Counted from the first letter of the stretch, positions 10,565 to 21,594 are shown. The stretch is 64,000 nucleotides of DNA from Elymus sibiricus (GCA_039707655.1 CM077676.1:190336936-190400935); one strand, 5' to 3'. Numbers and translations are program-made. Notes: generated by a model from the sequence alone, not told the origin.

Positions 10565-12301
10565 TGTTGGAAATATGCCCTAGAGGCAATAATAAATTAG
10601 TTATTATCATATTTCCCCGTTCATGATAATAGTTTATTATTCATGCTAGAATTGTATTGACCGGAAACTAAATACATGTGTGGATAATAGACAAATACTA
10701 TGTCCCTAGTATGCCTCTACTAGACTAGCTCGTTGATCAAAAGATGGTCAAGGTTTCCTGACCATGGACATGAGTTGTCATTTGATAACGGGATCACATC
10801 ATTAGGAGAATGATGTGATGGACATGACCCAACCGTTAGCATAGCAAATGATCGTTCAGTTTATTGCTATTGCTTTCACTATGTCAAATACACGTTCCTC
10901 TGACCATGAGATCATGCAACTCCCGGATACCGTAGGAATACTTTGGGTGTATCAAATGTCACAACGTTACTGGGTGATTATAAAGGTGCACTACAGGTAT
11001 CTCCGAAAGTGTTTGTTGAGTTGGCATGGATCGAGATTGGGATTTGTCACTCCGACTATCGGAGAGGTATCTCTGGGCCCTCTCGGTAATACAGCATCAC
11101 AGAAGCCTTGCAAGCACCGTGACTAAAGAGTTAGTTGCAAGATGATGTATTATGGAACGAGTAAAGAGACTTGCCGGTAACGAGATTGAACTAGGTATTA
11201 GATACCGACGATCGAATCTCGGGCAAGTAACATACCGCCAGACAAAGGGAACAACGTATGTTGACATATGAGGTTCACCGATAAAGATCTTCGTGGAATA
11301 TGTAGGAACCAATATGAGCATCCAGGTTCCGCTGTTGGTTATTAACTGGAGAGTCGTCTCGGTCATGTCTACATCATTCCCGAACCCGTAGGGTCCGCAC
11401 ACTTAAGGTTCGATGACGATTTAGTATTATATGAGTTATGTGATTGGTGGCCGAAGTTTGTTCGGAGTCCCGGATGAGATCACGGACATGACGAGGAGTC
11501 TCGAAATGGTCGAGAGGTAAATATTCATATATTGGAAGGCTATATTCGGACGTCGGAAAGGTTCCGAGTGATTCGGGTATTTTTCGGAGTACCGAAGAGT
11601 TACGGGAATTCACCGGGGAAGTAATGGGCCTACATGGGCCATACGGGAAAGAAGAGGCAGCCCACAAGGGGTGGCTGCGCCCCTCCCCCTAGGGAGTCCG
11701 AATTGGACTAGGGGAAGGGGGCGCACCCCCCCTTTTCCTTCTCCTCTTCTCTCTCCCTTCCTTCCCCCTTCCAAGAGGGAATCCTACTAGGACTTGGAGT
11801 CCTAGTAGGACTCCTCTCTCTCCCTTGGCGCACCCCTAGGGGGCCGGCCAGCCTCCCTCCTTTATATACGGAGGAAGGGAACCCCTTGGAGACACACAAT
11901 TGTCCCATAGCCGTGTGCGGTGCCCCGATCTCCGTTTTCCACCTCGGTCATATTTTCGGAGAGCTTAGGCGAAGTCCTGCCGGAATCACTTCACCGTCAC
12001 CATCGCCACGCCGTCGTGCTGACGGAACTCATCTACTACCTCGATGTCTTGTTGGATCAAGAAGGCGAGGAACGTCACCGAGCTGCACGTGTGTAGAACT
12101 CGGAGGTGCCGTACGTTCGGTACTCGATCGGTGGAGCTCGAAGGATTGTTCGACTACATCAACCGCGTTGTGAGACGCTTCCGCTAAATGGTCTACGAGG
12201 GTACGTAGACACACTCTCCCCTCTCGTAGCGATGCATCTCCATGGATAGATCTTGCGTGAGCGTAGGAAATTTTTTGAAATTCATGCTCCGTTCCCCAAC
12301 A
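10565..12301 (+). repeat. 3' LTR of the Angela-type element
   Basis: It begins TGTTGGAAATATGCC and ends CCCCAACA, with no length difference from the 5' copy. The GGAAC target duplicate follows immediately. Confidence 0.95.
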
Positions 12302-12328
12302 GGAACCCCCTAGTCCAGGACACCGTCA

Positions 12329-12975
12329 GTAACCCCCGAACTGGTCTTCTTTGCCGAGGATGACCTCTGTGATTTTAACAACTTCGGATCTGAAGTCCTC
12401 GGCTCGACAGACGAGTTCTCCCTTTTCTGTTGATACTTTTCTTCATCCGAAGCCACCATGGACCACTCCTCGAAGGAGCAGCGTCCCTTGAACAGGACCC
12501 AACCAAATCCGCTCCGCGTCCGAAGACGTGGGGTTACTTAGGCTTGAAGGCCTGCCGTGTAGGTGTGAACAGTACTTCTAGTCTGACATCTTTATCGAAG
12601 CGGCACCACCCACGACCAGGCAGGCAATTACTGCTCACTCGAATCGCGGCCCGAGGCAATCCTCTTAGTGGCACGTCCATCGAGGCGGAGATCGTGCCCG
12701 TTTTCTAAGGGATATCATTAAGATTTTGTTTCTCCCTATGCGCATAATGGCATCTTTTTACGGGTAATGGCGATTTCAATGGCGCGGCCTGAGGGACTCT
12801 TGGCCTGTTTATCAGCCTATATAAGAGCAAAGGGATAGCAACGGGAAAAGTACGCTCCCCTTTCTTCCTGCCTGCTGCCACTCGAGCTCCAGCGCCCAGA
12901 TCCAACCCCGAATTCATCTTGCTCCCTCAGCGCTTCTCCACCTCCATCCCCCGCAATGGCGGAGAACACCCTAAA
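12329..12975 (+). pseudogene. Tat-1 3' internal region: promoter and first codons of the antisense gene
   Basis: The region is colinear with 29,286-29,910 of Tat-2. It has a TATA box, TATATAAG at 12,818-12,825, and an ATG in good context at 12,956 (GCAATGGCGGAGAACACC). The frame is cut after seven codons by the CACTA-like end at 12,976. Because Tat-1's sense strand is minus, this is the start of the plus-strand antisense gene that Tat-2 retains in longer form. Confidence 0.65.
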
Positions 12976-13199
12976 CACTACAAAAAAACACTTCCGTGAT
13001 GATACGTCTTTGTCACAGTAGGTCACATTTTCTGTCATGCATGTACATCCATGACGATTTTATGACAGAATCAAGATAGTCATACCTGTGCTGTCGTAGA
13101 AGTGTTCCATGACAATACTCAAATTATCATCACGGAAGTGTCCACTTCCATGACGATAAATGTTGCGTCATGGAAGTGTTTTCGTCAAGGGTGACCGAC

Positions 13200-14330
13200 A
13201 CATGGCTTCCACCGTAACGGGTCGCCGTTAAGCTACCGGGTCCGATTTTGGATCCGATAACCCGTTAACAGCCCTGACCAATGGGGATTTTCCACGTGTA
13301 AAATTCTCATTGGCCAACGGATCCACATGTCTGCTCGGTGTCGCGACAGATGTCATCCATCCAATGGACGAGACGCGCCTATGGAATAGTGACGCGTGGC
13401 ATGGCCCAAAACAGGCCCATTTAGCTAAAAAGGCCGGCCCAGTCAAAATAAGCGGGCCAGCCCATTTATGGCCTACTTTCGTCTGGCCCATTTACAAAAA
13501 TGGCCCATACGAGATATGCCAATTCGGCCCGTCAATGGCCCGTTAATGATTTGACACCATTGCGACCCATCGTCTGTTCCAGCCCGTTAACAGCCCGCTA
13601 TGTCTTTGGGCTCATTTGCCGGTCGAGGTTCTTTTGGCCTGTTAGAGGCCCATTATAGAGATGGGCCAATTTCTAGGCTGTACGTCTTTCGGACCGTTAG
13701 GGGCCCATTATAGGCATGGGCCAATTTCTTGGCAGTACGTATTTTGGCCTTTTAGCGGCCCATTAGGGATTTGGGCCAACTTCTAGCCCGGTGTATCTTT
13801 CGGCCTGTTAACGGCCCACACCGTACTTGGGCCATTTACATTCCGACCTGACTTTCGGCCTCTTAGCGGCCCATGTTCTCCATGGCCCAATTCCAGCCCG
13901 ACATGACTTTCGGCCTGTTAAAGGCCCGTTTTGTATATGGGCCCAATTATGGTCCGATTGGCTTTCGGCCTGTTAACGGCCCGACGTCGAAATGGGCCAA
14001 CCAGTAATTTTGATCTATTTCGGCTTGCTAAGGGCCCGTAGGCCCATTTCCACTGTTGGAGCCCAATCGAGGTTTCGGCCTGCTAACGGCCCATCAACTA
14101 ATTGGGCCTACCTTACATTTGGGCCTTCTAAATTTCCTACATGGCTACAGGCCCATTGAATGACAGGGCCAAATACAGTCCATCAAAGGCCCACGTCGAT
14201 TTAGGCCCAGCTATTACTTTGAGCCCATTACGAGGAACAATTATGGACTGTGGCAGAGCCCATCTAGTAACTGCAGGCCCACTACGGGGCCATTACAGGC
14301 CCTGGGCCGTTCCCCTAGAAGAAGGGTCCT
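13200..14330. repeat. Subterminal repeat array rich in TGGGCC and GGCCCA
   Basis: Units of roughly 55-65 bp contain TTTCGGCCTGTTA followed by an inverted pair GGCCCATT...ATGGGCC. More than fifteen such pairs are visible. The same arrangement recurs at 25,300-26,140 in CACTA-2. Subterminal repeats of this kind are the transposase-binding regions of CACTA elements. Confidence 0.75.
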
Positions 14331-14539
14331 CGTCGCTTTGTTCCAGTTATTAATTTCACTGCATATTTTGGCTTGTTTGCCGCTAGTTGAGGTTTCGGCC
14401 GAGAAAGCTCGGGTGCAACCCCGCGCTAAGCAAATATACGCATAAAAGGAAAAACATAGCACATCGAAGCATATATTACAGGAAATTACATCCACTGGGC
14501 AATCAAAGATTGATGCCAGTGCAAATAAACGAACAGAGC

Positions 14540-14872
14540 TTAACGATCTACAACCTCACAATCTGCAACCTCAGCGCGGATGACGCCCATAAGCATGTGA
14601 GCAAGTTCTTTCTTCTTTGCTATACTGTCACTGAAATCATCGATCAGTTGTTGTTGCGCAAGAATGTGGACCTCTGATTCCTCCACGATTTCCATCATTG
14701 CTTCAGCCAGTAATTGGTTCACAAACGTACATCTTTTCCGTTGGATTCGAGACATAGGAAACTGAACAGATTCATATGGGGATTTTGGCAGGCTTGTATC
14801 AATGATAGTGGAAAGTGTCTCGACCACTGCATCATAACTTAAATAAGAGGGGAAACTGAACAGATTAATCAA
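14540..14872 (-). pseudogene. Last-exon candidate of a CACTA-1 gene
   Basis: A 110-codon minus-strand frame ends just inside the subterminal repeats. Its second half is glutamate- and lysine-rich and coiled-coil-like (EIVEESEVHILAQQQLIDDF). The corresponding place in CACTA-2 (26,463-26,740) also ends in a coiled-coil-like peptide. Position and composition suit the C-terminus of a Ptta/En/Spm-type accessory protein, but I see no catalytic motif. The upstream ATG may be internal. Confidence 0.4.
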
Positions 14873-15550
14873 GAGTTATTGCCATATTACCTTCGCTAGA
14901 TTTATTGGAGAGAAACAATGGGGTTGCCTTGCTGTCTTGAGACTTTGTCGTATTATCTTCAGCAGCCTACACCAAATCATCGGCCATGTCAGTTAATACT
15001 TAATAGGAAAGCAACATTGACACAATGAACGTTTGGGCAACCAGACCACACCAGCCTACACCGAATTAACACAACATGGCACTGCTATCATCAGCCAGGT
15101 AAGTTAATAGGAAAGCAACATTGACACAATGAACGATTGGGCAAACGGACCACACCACTAGATTTTAGTAATGTGCAATATATGAGATAGTACAATCATG
15201 TAGCTCAATATGCAAAACTACCAGGCAGTTTCCCTTACAAAAATCTACATTAGCGCTTAATTATACATTTTGCTACAAGTAAATTTAGATCAGATAATTG
15301 GTGTAGGGTACAGAAGGTTGGATTCACGCCCATGCTACTTAATAAACTACATACTCATGTAAAATTATAGTGATATACAACAGGTACTTACATCAGCATT
15401 GGAGCGCAGAGCATTGCTGCAAGATACTTTCCTCGACCACGATCCCAGTTTAGAACGTTTGTTGTCCTTTAAGCATATTTTCTACAACAAAGATGCGTAA
15501 GACAGATGTAGAATATATAAGATCAAATGTGATCTGAATGCTATAAAATT

Positions 15551-15795
15551 TCATGATGCAAGGATACGCACACGCTTCCTAGCAAGGAGTTGACATGTTT
15601 TTGTTGAACTGGAGCTGACTGGTTCTTTGGCCACTAGAATCTGGTTATTATCTGGAGGACTTGGGTTTCTCTGTGCTGGAGCAGTTCCGATGAACACTTG
15701 AGTTGGGTTACTATCTCCTGGAGTTTGGATCTTTTGCATAGAACTTGTTTGTACCCCTTCAGATTCTAACATAGCCCTCTCCCGCTTACATGCCT
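15551..15795 (-). pseudogene. Upstream exon candidate of the CACTA-1 gene
   Basis: The minus strand reads ...ACKRERAMLESEGVQTSS and on through a proline/serine-rich stretch to KRV. A possible acceptor (TTCTGTACAAG before GCATGTAAG) sits at its upstream side. The peptide resembles the low-complexity region found near the C-terminus of plant En/Spm-type proteins. The exon ends are uncertain and the link to the 14,540-14,872 piece is inferred from order only. Confidence 0.35.
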
Positions 15796-15890
15796 TGTAC
15801 AGAAGAATGGTGCTTCAGTTATAAAACATGCTATGGCAGAGAGATGGAATACGTACTGAAGAATTGAAAGGCATGGCATATTGACATGTA

Positions 15891-15991
15891 CTCCCTCCAT
15901 CCGGAAATAAATGGATGTGTCTAGACATATTGTAGTTCTAGATACATCCATTTTTATGCATTTCTGCCACAAGTAATACAGACGGAGGGAG
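15891..15991. mobile_element. Stowaway-type MITE
   Basis: It has terminal inverted repeats CTCCCTCCATCCGGAAATA and TACAGACGGAGGGAG, with TA on both sides (15,889-15,890 and 15,992-15,993). At 101 bp it fits the Thalos-like Stowaways (Tc1/mariner). Confidence 0.9.
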
Positions 15992-16000
15992 TATGATGTA

Positions 16001-16056
16001 CTCCCTTCGTAAAGAAATATAATAATGTTTAGATCATTGTTTCTTTACAGAGGGAG
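16001..16056. mobile_element. Very short Stowaway-type MITE
   Basis: It has inverted ends CTCCCTTCGTAAAGAAA and TTTCTTTACAGAGGGAG, with TA duplicates at 15,999-16,000 and 16,057-16,058. At 56 bp it is almost all terminal repeat. It lies only 9 bp from the previous MITE. Confidence 0.85.
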
Positions 16057-16324
16057 TATAAGCTAAGGATACGACAGGACAATAGAGTAAAAGAAACAGT
16101 AGTTGAATGTAAAACTGTATGATAGCTGGAATAGGTACAGAAAAATAGCAAGGCAGCATATTCACAAGTCTGATGGGCAAACTAAGATCACATTGCAACA
16201 GAACAGTAGAACAACACTTCAATGTAAAAAACCATGGTATGGTAGACGGATGGAGTACATACTGACGAACAACAATGCATGAGATATTCAGAAGGATGAT
16301 GTCCAAACTAAGCAGATGGCATTG

Positions 16325-17884
16325 TGATACGTCTCCAACGTATCTATAATTTTTTATTGTTCCATGCTGTTATATTATCAATCTTGGATGTTTTTATAAT
16401 CATTTACAGCAATTATATATCATTTTCGGAGACTAACCTATTAACCTAGTGCCCAGTGCCAGTTGCTGTTTTCTGCCCTATTTTTGTTTTACAGAAAATC
16501 AATACCAAACGAAGTCCAAATGCCACGAAACTTTTTGGAGATTTTTTATTGGACAAGATAAACACTAGAAGCTTCGAGAGAGGGACAGATGATGAAGGAG
16601 TGGGCCACGAGGCACCAGGGCGCGCCCCAGGGGGTGGCACGCCCTGGTACCTCGTGGGGCCCACCCAACTCTGTTTGACCTAATTCTTCCACTATAAATT
16701 CAGAAAAAATCAGAAACCCTCAGGGGAGTCCACGAAATACTTTTTCCGCCGCCGCAAGTTTCTGTTCCAGAGAGATCCCATCTGGAGGCCTTCTCCGGTA
16801 CTCCGCCGGAGGGGGAATCGATCACGGAGGGGCTCTACATCAACCTTGCTGCCCTTCCGATGATGCGTGAGTAGTTTACCACAGACCTTCGGGTCCATAG
16901 GCAGTAGCTAGATGGCTTCTTCTCTCTTTTTGATCTTCAATACAATGTTCTCCTCGATGTTCTTGGAGTTCTATCCGATGTAATCACTTTTTGCGGTGTG
17001 TTTGTTGGGAGCCGATGAATTGTGAGTTTATGATCAGATTATCCATGAAATTATTTGAGTCTTTGCTGCACTCTTTTATGCATGACTATTATAGCCTCGT
17101 ATTTCTTCTCCGATCTATTGATTTGGTTTGGCCAACTAGATTGATTTATCTTGCCATGGGAAGAGGTGCTTTGTAGTGGGTTCGATCTTGCGGTGCTCAA
17201 TCCCAGTGACAGAAAGGGACATGACACGTATGTATCATTGCTACTAAGGGTAAAAAGATGGGGTTTATTCATACATGAGTTTATCTTGTCTACATCATGT
17301 CATCGTTCTTAAGGCATTACTCCGTTCTTATGGACTTAATACACTAGATACATGCTGGATAGCGGTCGATGTGTGGAGTAATAGTAGTAGATGCAGGCAG
17401 GAGTCGGTCTACTTATTTTGGACGTGATGCCTATATACATGATCATTGCCTTGGATATCGTCATGATTATTTGCTTTTCTATCAATTGCCCAACAGTAAT
17501 TTGTCTACCCACCGTATGCTATTTTCTTGAGAGAAGCCTCTAGTGAAACCTATGGCCCCCGGGTCTATCTAAATCATATTACTAAAACCCTAAAAATATT
17601 GCTGCCATTTTCTTTTATTTATTTTATTTTGTATTTTTGTTTCAATCAATCTATCTATCACATACAATTTAATCTTGCAATTTACCGCCGAGAGATTGAC
17701 AACCTCTCGTTTGCGTTGGGTGCAAGGATTTGTTGTTTGTGTGCAGGTGCTGCTAACGAGGTGTTGCGTGATTCTCCTACTGGTTCGATAACCTTGGTTT
17801 CATAACTGAGAGAAATACTTATCTCTACTGTGCTGCATCACCCCTTCCTCTTCGGGGAAATACCAACGCAAGCTACAAGTAGCA
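16325..17884 (+). mobile_element. Solo LTR of an Athila-type element
   Basis: It starts TGATACGTCTCCAACG and ends CTACAAGTAGCA. CATTG flanks it on both sides (16,320-16,324 and 17,885-17,889), which is what a solo LTR looks like. A TATA box (CTATAAATTC, TATAAA at 16,693-16,698) and a GC-rich palindrome (about 16,602-16,672) lie in the LTR. The same flank, including CATTG, also follows the second element at 24,823, so the two are related by a duplication rather than by independent insertion. Confidence 0.85.
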
Positions 17885-17945
17885 CATTGCAGCAGAGTAG
17901 AATGACAGTACTTGAATTTGAAAAGATGTTATCATGAATGGAATA

Positions 17946-18472
17946 CACTACAAAAAAAACACTTTCGTGATGATACGTCTTTGTCACAGTAGGTCACGTT
18001 TTCTGTCATGCATGTACATCCGTGATGATTTTATGATAGAATCAAGATAGTCATACATGTGTTGTCGTAGAAGTTTTCCATGACAATACTGAAATTATCA
18101 TCACGGAAGTGTTCACTTCCATGACGATAAATGTCGCGTCATGGAAGTGTTTTCATCAAGGGTGACCGACACGTGGCATCCACCATAATGGGTCACCGTT
18201 AAGCTTTCGGGTGCGGGTTTGGATCCGATAACCCGTTAGCAGCCCTATCCAATGGCGATTTTCCACGTGTAAATTTCTCATTCGCTGGTGGATCCACGTG
18301 TCAGCTCGACGTTGTGACAGATGTCATCCATTCATTGGACGGGAGACGCCTATGATGCGTCGACACGTGGCACGGCCCAACAGTGGCCCATTTAGGTTAA
18401 AAAGGCCGGCCCAGTCAAAATAAACGGGCTAGCCCATTTATGGCCTAACTTCGTCTGGCCCATTTAAAAAAA
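17946..18472. mobile_element. Partial copy of the CACTA-2 left end
   Basis: It is nearly identical to 24,894-25,409, including the upstream 61 bp after CATTG. Only a few substitutions separate them. It stops in a run of seven A residues and is followed by junction sequence. Confidence 0.85.
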
Positions 18473-18484
18473 TCATGGTAATTT
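18473..18484. other. Filler DNA at a rearrangement junction
   Basis: TCATGGTAATTT matches neither the CACTA-2 sequence on the left nor the LTR on the right. It marks the joint between CACTA-2 position 25,409-equivalent and LTR position 17,406-equivalent. Short filler of this type is typical of end-joining repair. Confidence 0.7.
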
Positions 18485-18963
18485 GGTCTACTTATTTTGG
18501 ACGTGATGCCTATATACATGATCATTGCCTTGGATATCGTCATGATTATTTGCTTTTCTATCAATTGCCCAACAGTAATTTGTCTACCCATAGTATGCTA
18601 TTTTCTTGAGAGAAGCCTCTAGTGAAACCTATGGCCCCCGGGTCTATCTAAATCATATTACTAAAACCCTAAAAATATTGCTGCCATTTTCTTTTATTTA
18701 TTTTATTTTGTATTTTTGTTTCAATCTATCTATCTATCACATACAATGTAATCTTGCAATTTACCGCCGAGAGATTGACAACCTCTCGTTTGCGTTGGGT
18801 GCAAGGATTTGTTGTTTGTGTGCAGGTGCTGCTAATGAGGTGTTGCGTGATTCTCCTACTGGTTCGATAACCTTGGTTTCATAACTGAGGGAAATACTTA
18901 TCTCTACTGTGCTGCATCATCCCTTCCTCTTCGGGGAAATACCAACACAAGCTACAAGTAGCA
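18485..18963 (+). repeat. Truncated 5' LTR of Athila-1
   Basis: It corresponds to the final 479 bp of the solo LTR. By eye it differs from both other copies at about eight sites, whereas those two differ from each other at only about one site over the same span. Confidence 0.85.
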
Positions 18964-18974
18964 GGAAGAATTTC

Positions 18975-19053
18975 TGGCGCCGTTGCCGGGGAGAAGTCAC
19001 GTCAACACAGTCTCCCGTCAACTTGCCAATTTCTGGCGCCGTTGCCGGGGAGA
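18975..19053 (+). promoter_or_regulatory. Two tandem tRNA-Asp primer-binding sites
   Basis: TGGCGCCGTTGCCGGGGA occurs at 18,975 and again at 19,034, each preceded by ATTTC or AATTTC. The first sits 11 bp after the LTR, the same gap as in the two minus-strand Athila-type elements. Complementarity to the 3' end of tRNA-Asp is the recognised primer for Athila elements. Confidence 0.85.
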
Positions 19054-19286
19054 CATCATCAACATCTATCAAGTACCTTTGCATAAACTCTCATCTCCTT
19101 GCATTTACTTTATTTGCCATTTGCCTCTCATTTTCATCTCCCCCACTTCTAAAACGTTTTTACAAAAATACAAAAATACTTTCCGTTTGCCTTTTTCTTG
19201 TTTACTTCTTTACTTGCTTGCTTACTTTTATTGCCTTCATGTTGAACACACCAGAAAAGAAACTAAAAGTAAAACTATAAGAAACT

Positions 19287-20663
19287 ATGGATCCATATAA
19301 AGTTTACTACGTGAATCATATTTTATCCATTCATGCTCGTGCTGAAACCCCAACTAGTTTAGTTGAGGGAAAATCATTAGATGAGCATGCTCATTTTGTG
19401 CGTCACCGTTTGTCCCAAAAGGGGAGACTCCTATGGCATCAAATAAATAGTTTTCTATGCTATGCTTGGAATCTATGTGAAATTTATGATTTTACTTGTT
19501 GCTCTAAGAACCCTAAAAAACACCTTCCCTACCTTTGTGAGTTCAATAATAATGAAATCTTATCTTCTTATGAAAAAGGTGTTTATAGTTACTATGATAT
19601 CGAACAAATTGAAGAATTTGTTTCTTTTAAGGGTGCTTATGAAGTTGCTTCTTTGATTGAAAAGTATGATATTACTCTCTACAAATCTGAAAATTTTGCC
19701 ATACTTAAGTATTGCTATGAAAATTATGCATCTAATGTCTATGTTAGTGAATTTATTGAGAGAATGTCTACTGCTTTGGAAGAGAATAATGATACACATG
19801 AATCTATAGATAATCATGATTCCGATGTTTCAATTGAAATATCCCCTCTTGATGAACATGATGCTTGTTATTCTTGTGGCCACGATGCCAATATTAAAGA
19901 TGCTTATAGAGATGAACTTGCTATAGTTCCTTATGTTAAAAATGAAATTATTGCTATAATACCCATACTTGATAGCTCCTTAAATGAAAAGCATGATTGC
20001 AATGATGTCAATATAAATTCTATTAGTGTCAATTGTGCTAATGATATGCAAAACCACAAGCTTGGGGATGATAATTTTGTCATGTCCACTACTTATTGCA
20101 ATGATCATGATTGGGGTGATAATGCTTTTTATGATCTTGAAAATTTATTTAAGCCTCATGATGAATATGTTATTGATAATAAAATTTGCAACACTATTAA
20201 AAGTGGGTTTGGAAGAGCGTCAACTTTAAGTAATAATGATCCCACTACTTTGGAGAATTATTAATCTTATGAAATTTTTGATGAGAGTGAGTTTGGAGAA
20301 GTCATAACTTTAGTTAATGCTAATCCCACTATTTCGGAAGATTATAAAAAATTTATGCATGTGGATCATAAAGAGAGTATTGTTTATGATAGCTATATTG
20401 TTGAATTTGAGTATGATCCTACATGTAATTATTATGAGAGAGGAAAATATGGTTGTAGAAATTTTCATGTTACTAAATTGCCTCTCGTTATGTTGAAATC
20501 ATCAATGTTTTATTCTTCTCCTTTGCATATGCTAGAAATTGCTTGCCTTGATAAGTTGTTTGCTTATAAAATGCCTATGCATAGGAAGTATGTTAGACTT
20601 AAATGTGTTTTTCACATGCTACATGATGCTCTCTTTGTATTTCAATTATTATCTTTCATGTGA
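19287..20663 (+). CDS. Unknown ORF of Athila-1, one in-frame stop
   Basis: A reading frame starts at ATG 19,287 (MDPYKVYYVNHILSIHARAE), meets a TAA at 20,262-20,264, and then stays open in the same frame to 20,663: about 459 codons with a single stop. The N-terminal part holds an EGKSLDEHAHFVRHRL segment. The middle is Asp/Asn-rich with a CYSCGHD cluster, and the end has EYDPTCNYYERGKYG and KMPMHRKYVRLK. I see no protease, nucleic-acid polymerase or integrase motif. It lies where gag would be, so a gag-like or RNA-packaging role is possible but unproven. It is the only long frame in the element, which suggests it was under selection until recently. Confidence 0.6.
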
Positions 20664-21309
20664 GCATCATTGAAATCTCAAGCCTATCTTAATGGCTATA
20701 AAGAAAGAGCTTGTTGGGAGGCAACCCAATGAATAAAATATTTTTTTCTGTTATTGTGTGTTTTCACTGTCATGCTACTGGTATGATTGTGTTTTTGTGT
20801 TTTTAATTAGTGTTTGTGCCAGGTAAAGCCTTTAGGATGATTTGGAAGATAGTATAATTGATGCTGTTTGGAAAACAGAAAGTTTTGCGTCCGGTGCTAG
20901 AATTTTGGTTCTGTACTGGAGCGTTAGAAAAATCTGAAATTTTTACAAAGTATTTGTATATTAATTTTCCACGTTGTCCTAATTTTTAAGAATTTTTGGA
21001 GTTACAGAATTATGGCTTTTAAATAGATTGCTACAGAATGTTCTGTTTTTGACAGATTCTGTTTTTGATGCACTACTTGCTTATTTTGATGAATCTATGG
21101 ATTGTATCGGGGGGGTATAAGCCATGGTGAAGTTAGAGTACAGTAGGTATAATGAAAAAATAAAATATGAATGGGTTTGCAACAGTACTTAGAGTAGTGA
21201 TTTATTTTGTTATACTAACGGATCTCACGAAGGTTTTGTTGAGTTTTGTGTGATTGAAGTTTTCAAGTTTTGGGTGAGATCACGATGGATGAAGGAATAA
21301 GGAGTAGTA

Positions 21310-21400
21310 AAAGCCTAAGCTTGGGGATGCCCGAGGCACCCCAAGGTAATATTCAAGGAAGACTCAAGTGTCTAAGCTTGGGGATGCCCCGGAAGGCATC
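21310..21400 (+). promoter_or_regulatory. Internal polypurine-like hairpin pair
   Basis: TAAGCTTGGGGATGCCCGAGG (21,315) and TAAGCTTGGGGATGCCCCGG (21,372) repeat the sequence that precedes the 3' LTR (AAGTTTGGGGATGC, 23,265). Each is followed by its inverted partner (GCACCCC, GGCATCCCC), so the RNA could fold into hairpins. The same motif pair occurs in reverse at about 40,120-40,205 in the minus-strand element. Confidence 0.6.
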
Positions 21401-21594
21401 CCCTCTTTCTTCTACCAACCATCGGTAATTTTACTTGGAGCTATATTTTTATTCGTCACATGATATGTGTTTTGCTTGGAGCGTCTTGTATTACATGAGT
21501 CTTTGCTTTGTTTGATTTTTAGTTTGTCACAATCATCTTTTCTGAACACACCTATCTTGAGAGAGCCACACGTTTATCATCATTTGTTAGAATA

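Larger units (their letters stand above)
3691..12301 (+). mobile_element. Full-length but defective BARE1/WIS/Angela-type Copia retrotransposon
   Basis: The element has two LTRs of identical length (1,737 bp) beginning T(G/A)TTGGAAATATGCCCTAG and ending CCCCAACA, the hallmark of the BARE1/WIS/Angela group. A 5-bp target duplication GGAAC lies at 3,686-3,690 and 12,302-12,306. An initiator-Met-type primer site follows the 5' LTR. Order inside is gag, protease, integrase, reverse transcriptase, RNase H, as in Copia elements, but every part is broken. By eye the LTRs differ at about 15 sites (near 0.9%), indicating a recent insertion. It sits inside the 3' LTR of Tat-1. Confidence 0.95.
3215..12328 (-). 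mobile_element. Tat-1: 3' LTR of a Tat-type Gypsy element, split by an Angela-type insertion
   Basis: The LTR starts TGTCGGTGATAAAACCGG at 3,215, is interrupted at 3,690 and resumes at 12,307, ending CACCGTCA at 12,328. It matches both LTRs of Tat-2 (28,815 and 53,988) along its length. The sequence just after it, GTAACCCCCGAACTGG, reads on the minus strand as a polypurine tract (CCAGTTCGGGGG), so this is the 3' LTR of an element whose sense strand is minus. Its body continues to 12,975, where a CACTA-like element enters. The rest of Tat-1 is not recognisable in this window. Confidence 0.75.
12976..16319. mobile_element. CACTA-1: left end of a CACTA-like DNA transposon
   Basis: The terminus CACTACAAAAAAACACTT starts at 12,976, directly after the antisense-gene codons of Tat-1. 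It is followed by a subterminal region of GGCCC/TGGGCC repeats to about 14,330 and then by minus-strand exon-like pieces. A second copy of the same end lies at 24,894. I found no reverse-complement terminus in the window, so the element is either truncated or extends beyond it. Possible target triplet AAA at 12,973-12,975. Superfamily assignment rests on the CACTA terminus and the subterminal repeats. Confidence 0.7.

Noticed and set aside
12329..12350. GTAACCCCCGAACTGG as a plus-strand primer-binding site after the Tat-1 LTR
   Set aside because: It does not begin with TGG and reads as a polypurine tract on the minus strand. The real primer site in the sister copy lies at 53,969-53,986.
17946..18472. 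Independent third CACTA insertion
   Set aside because: The upstream 61 bp including CATTG are also identical to those at 24,823, so the segment is part of a larger duplication and not a separate transposition.
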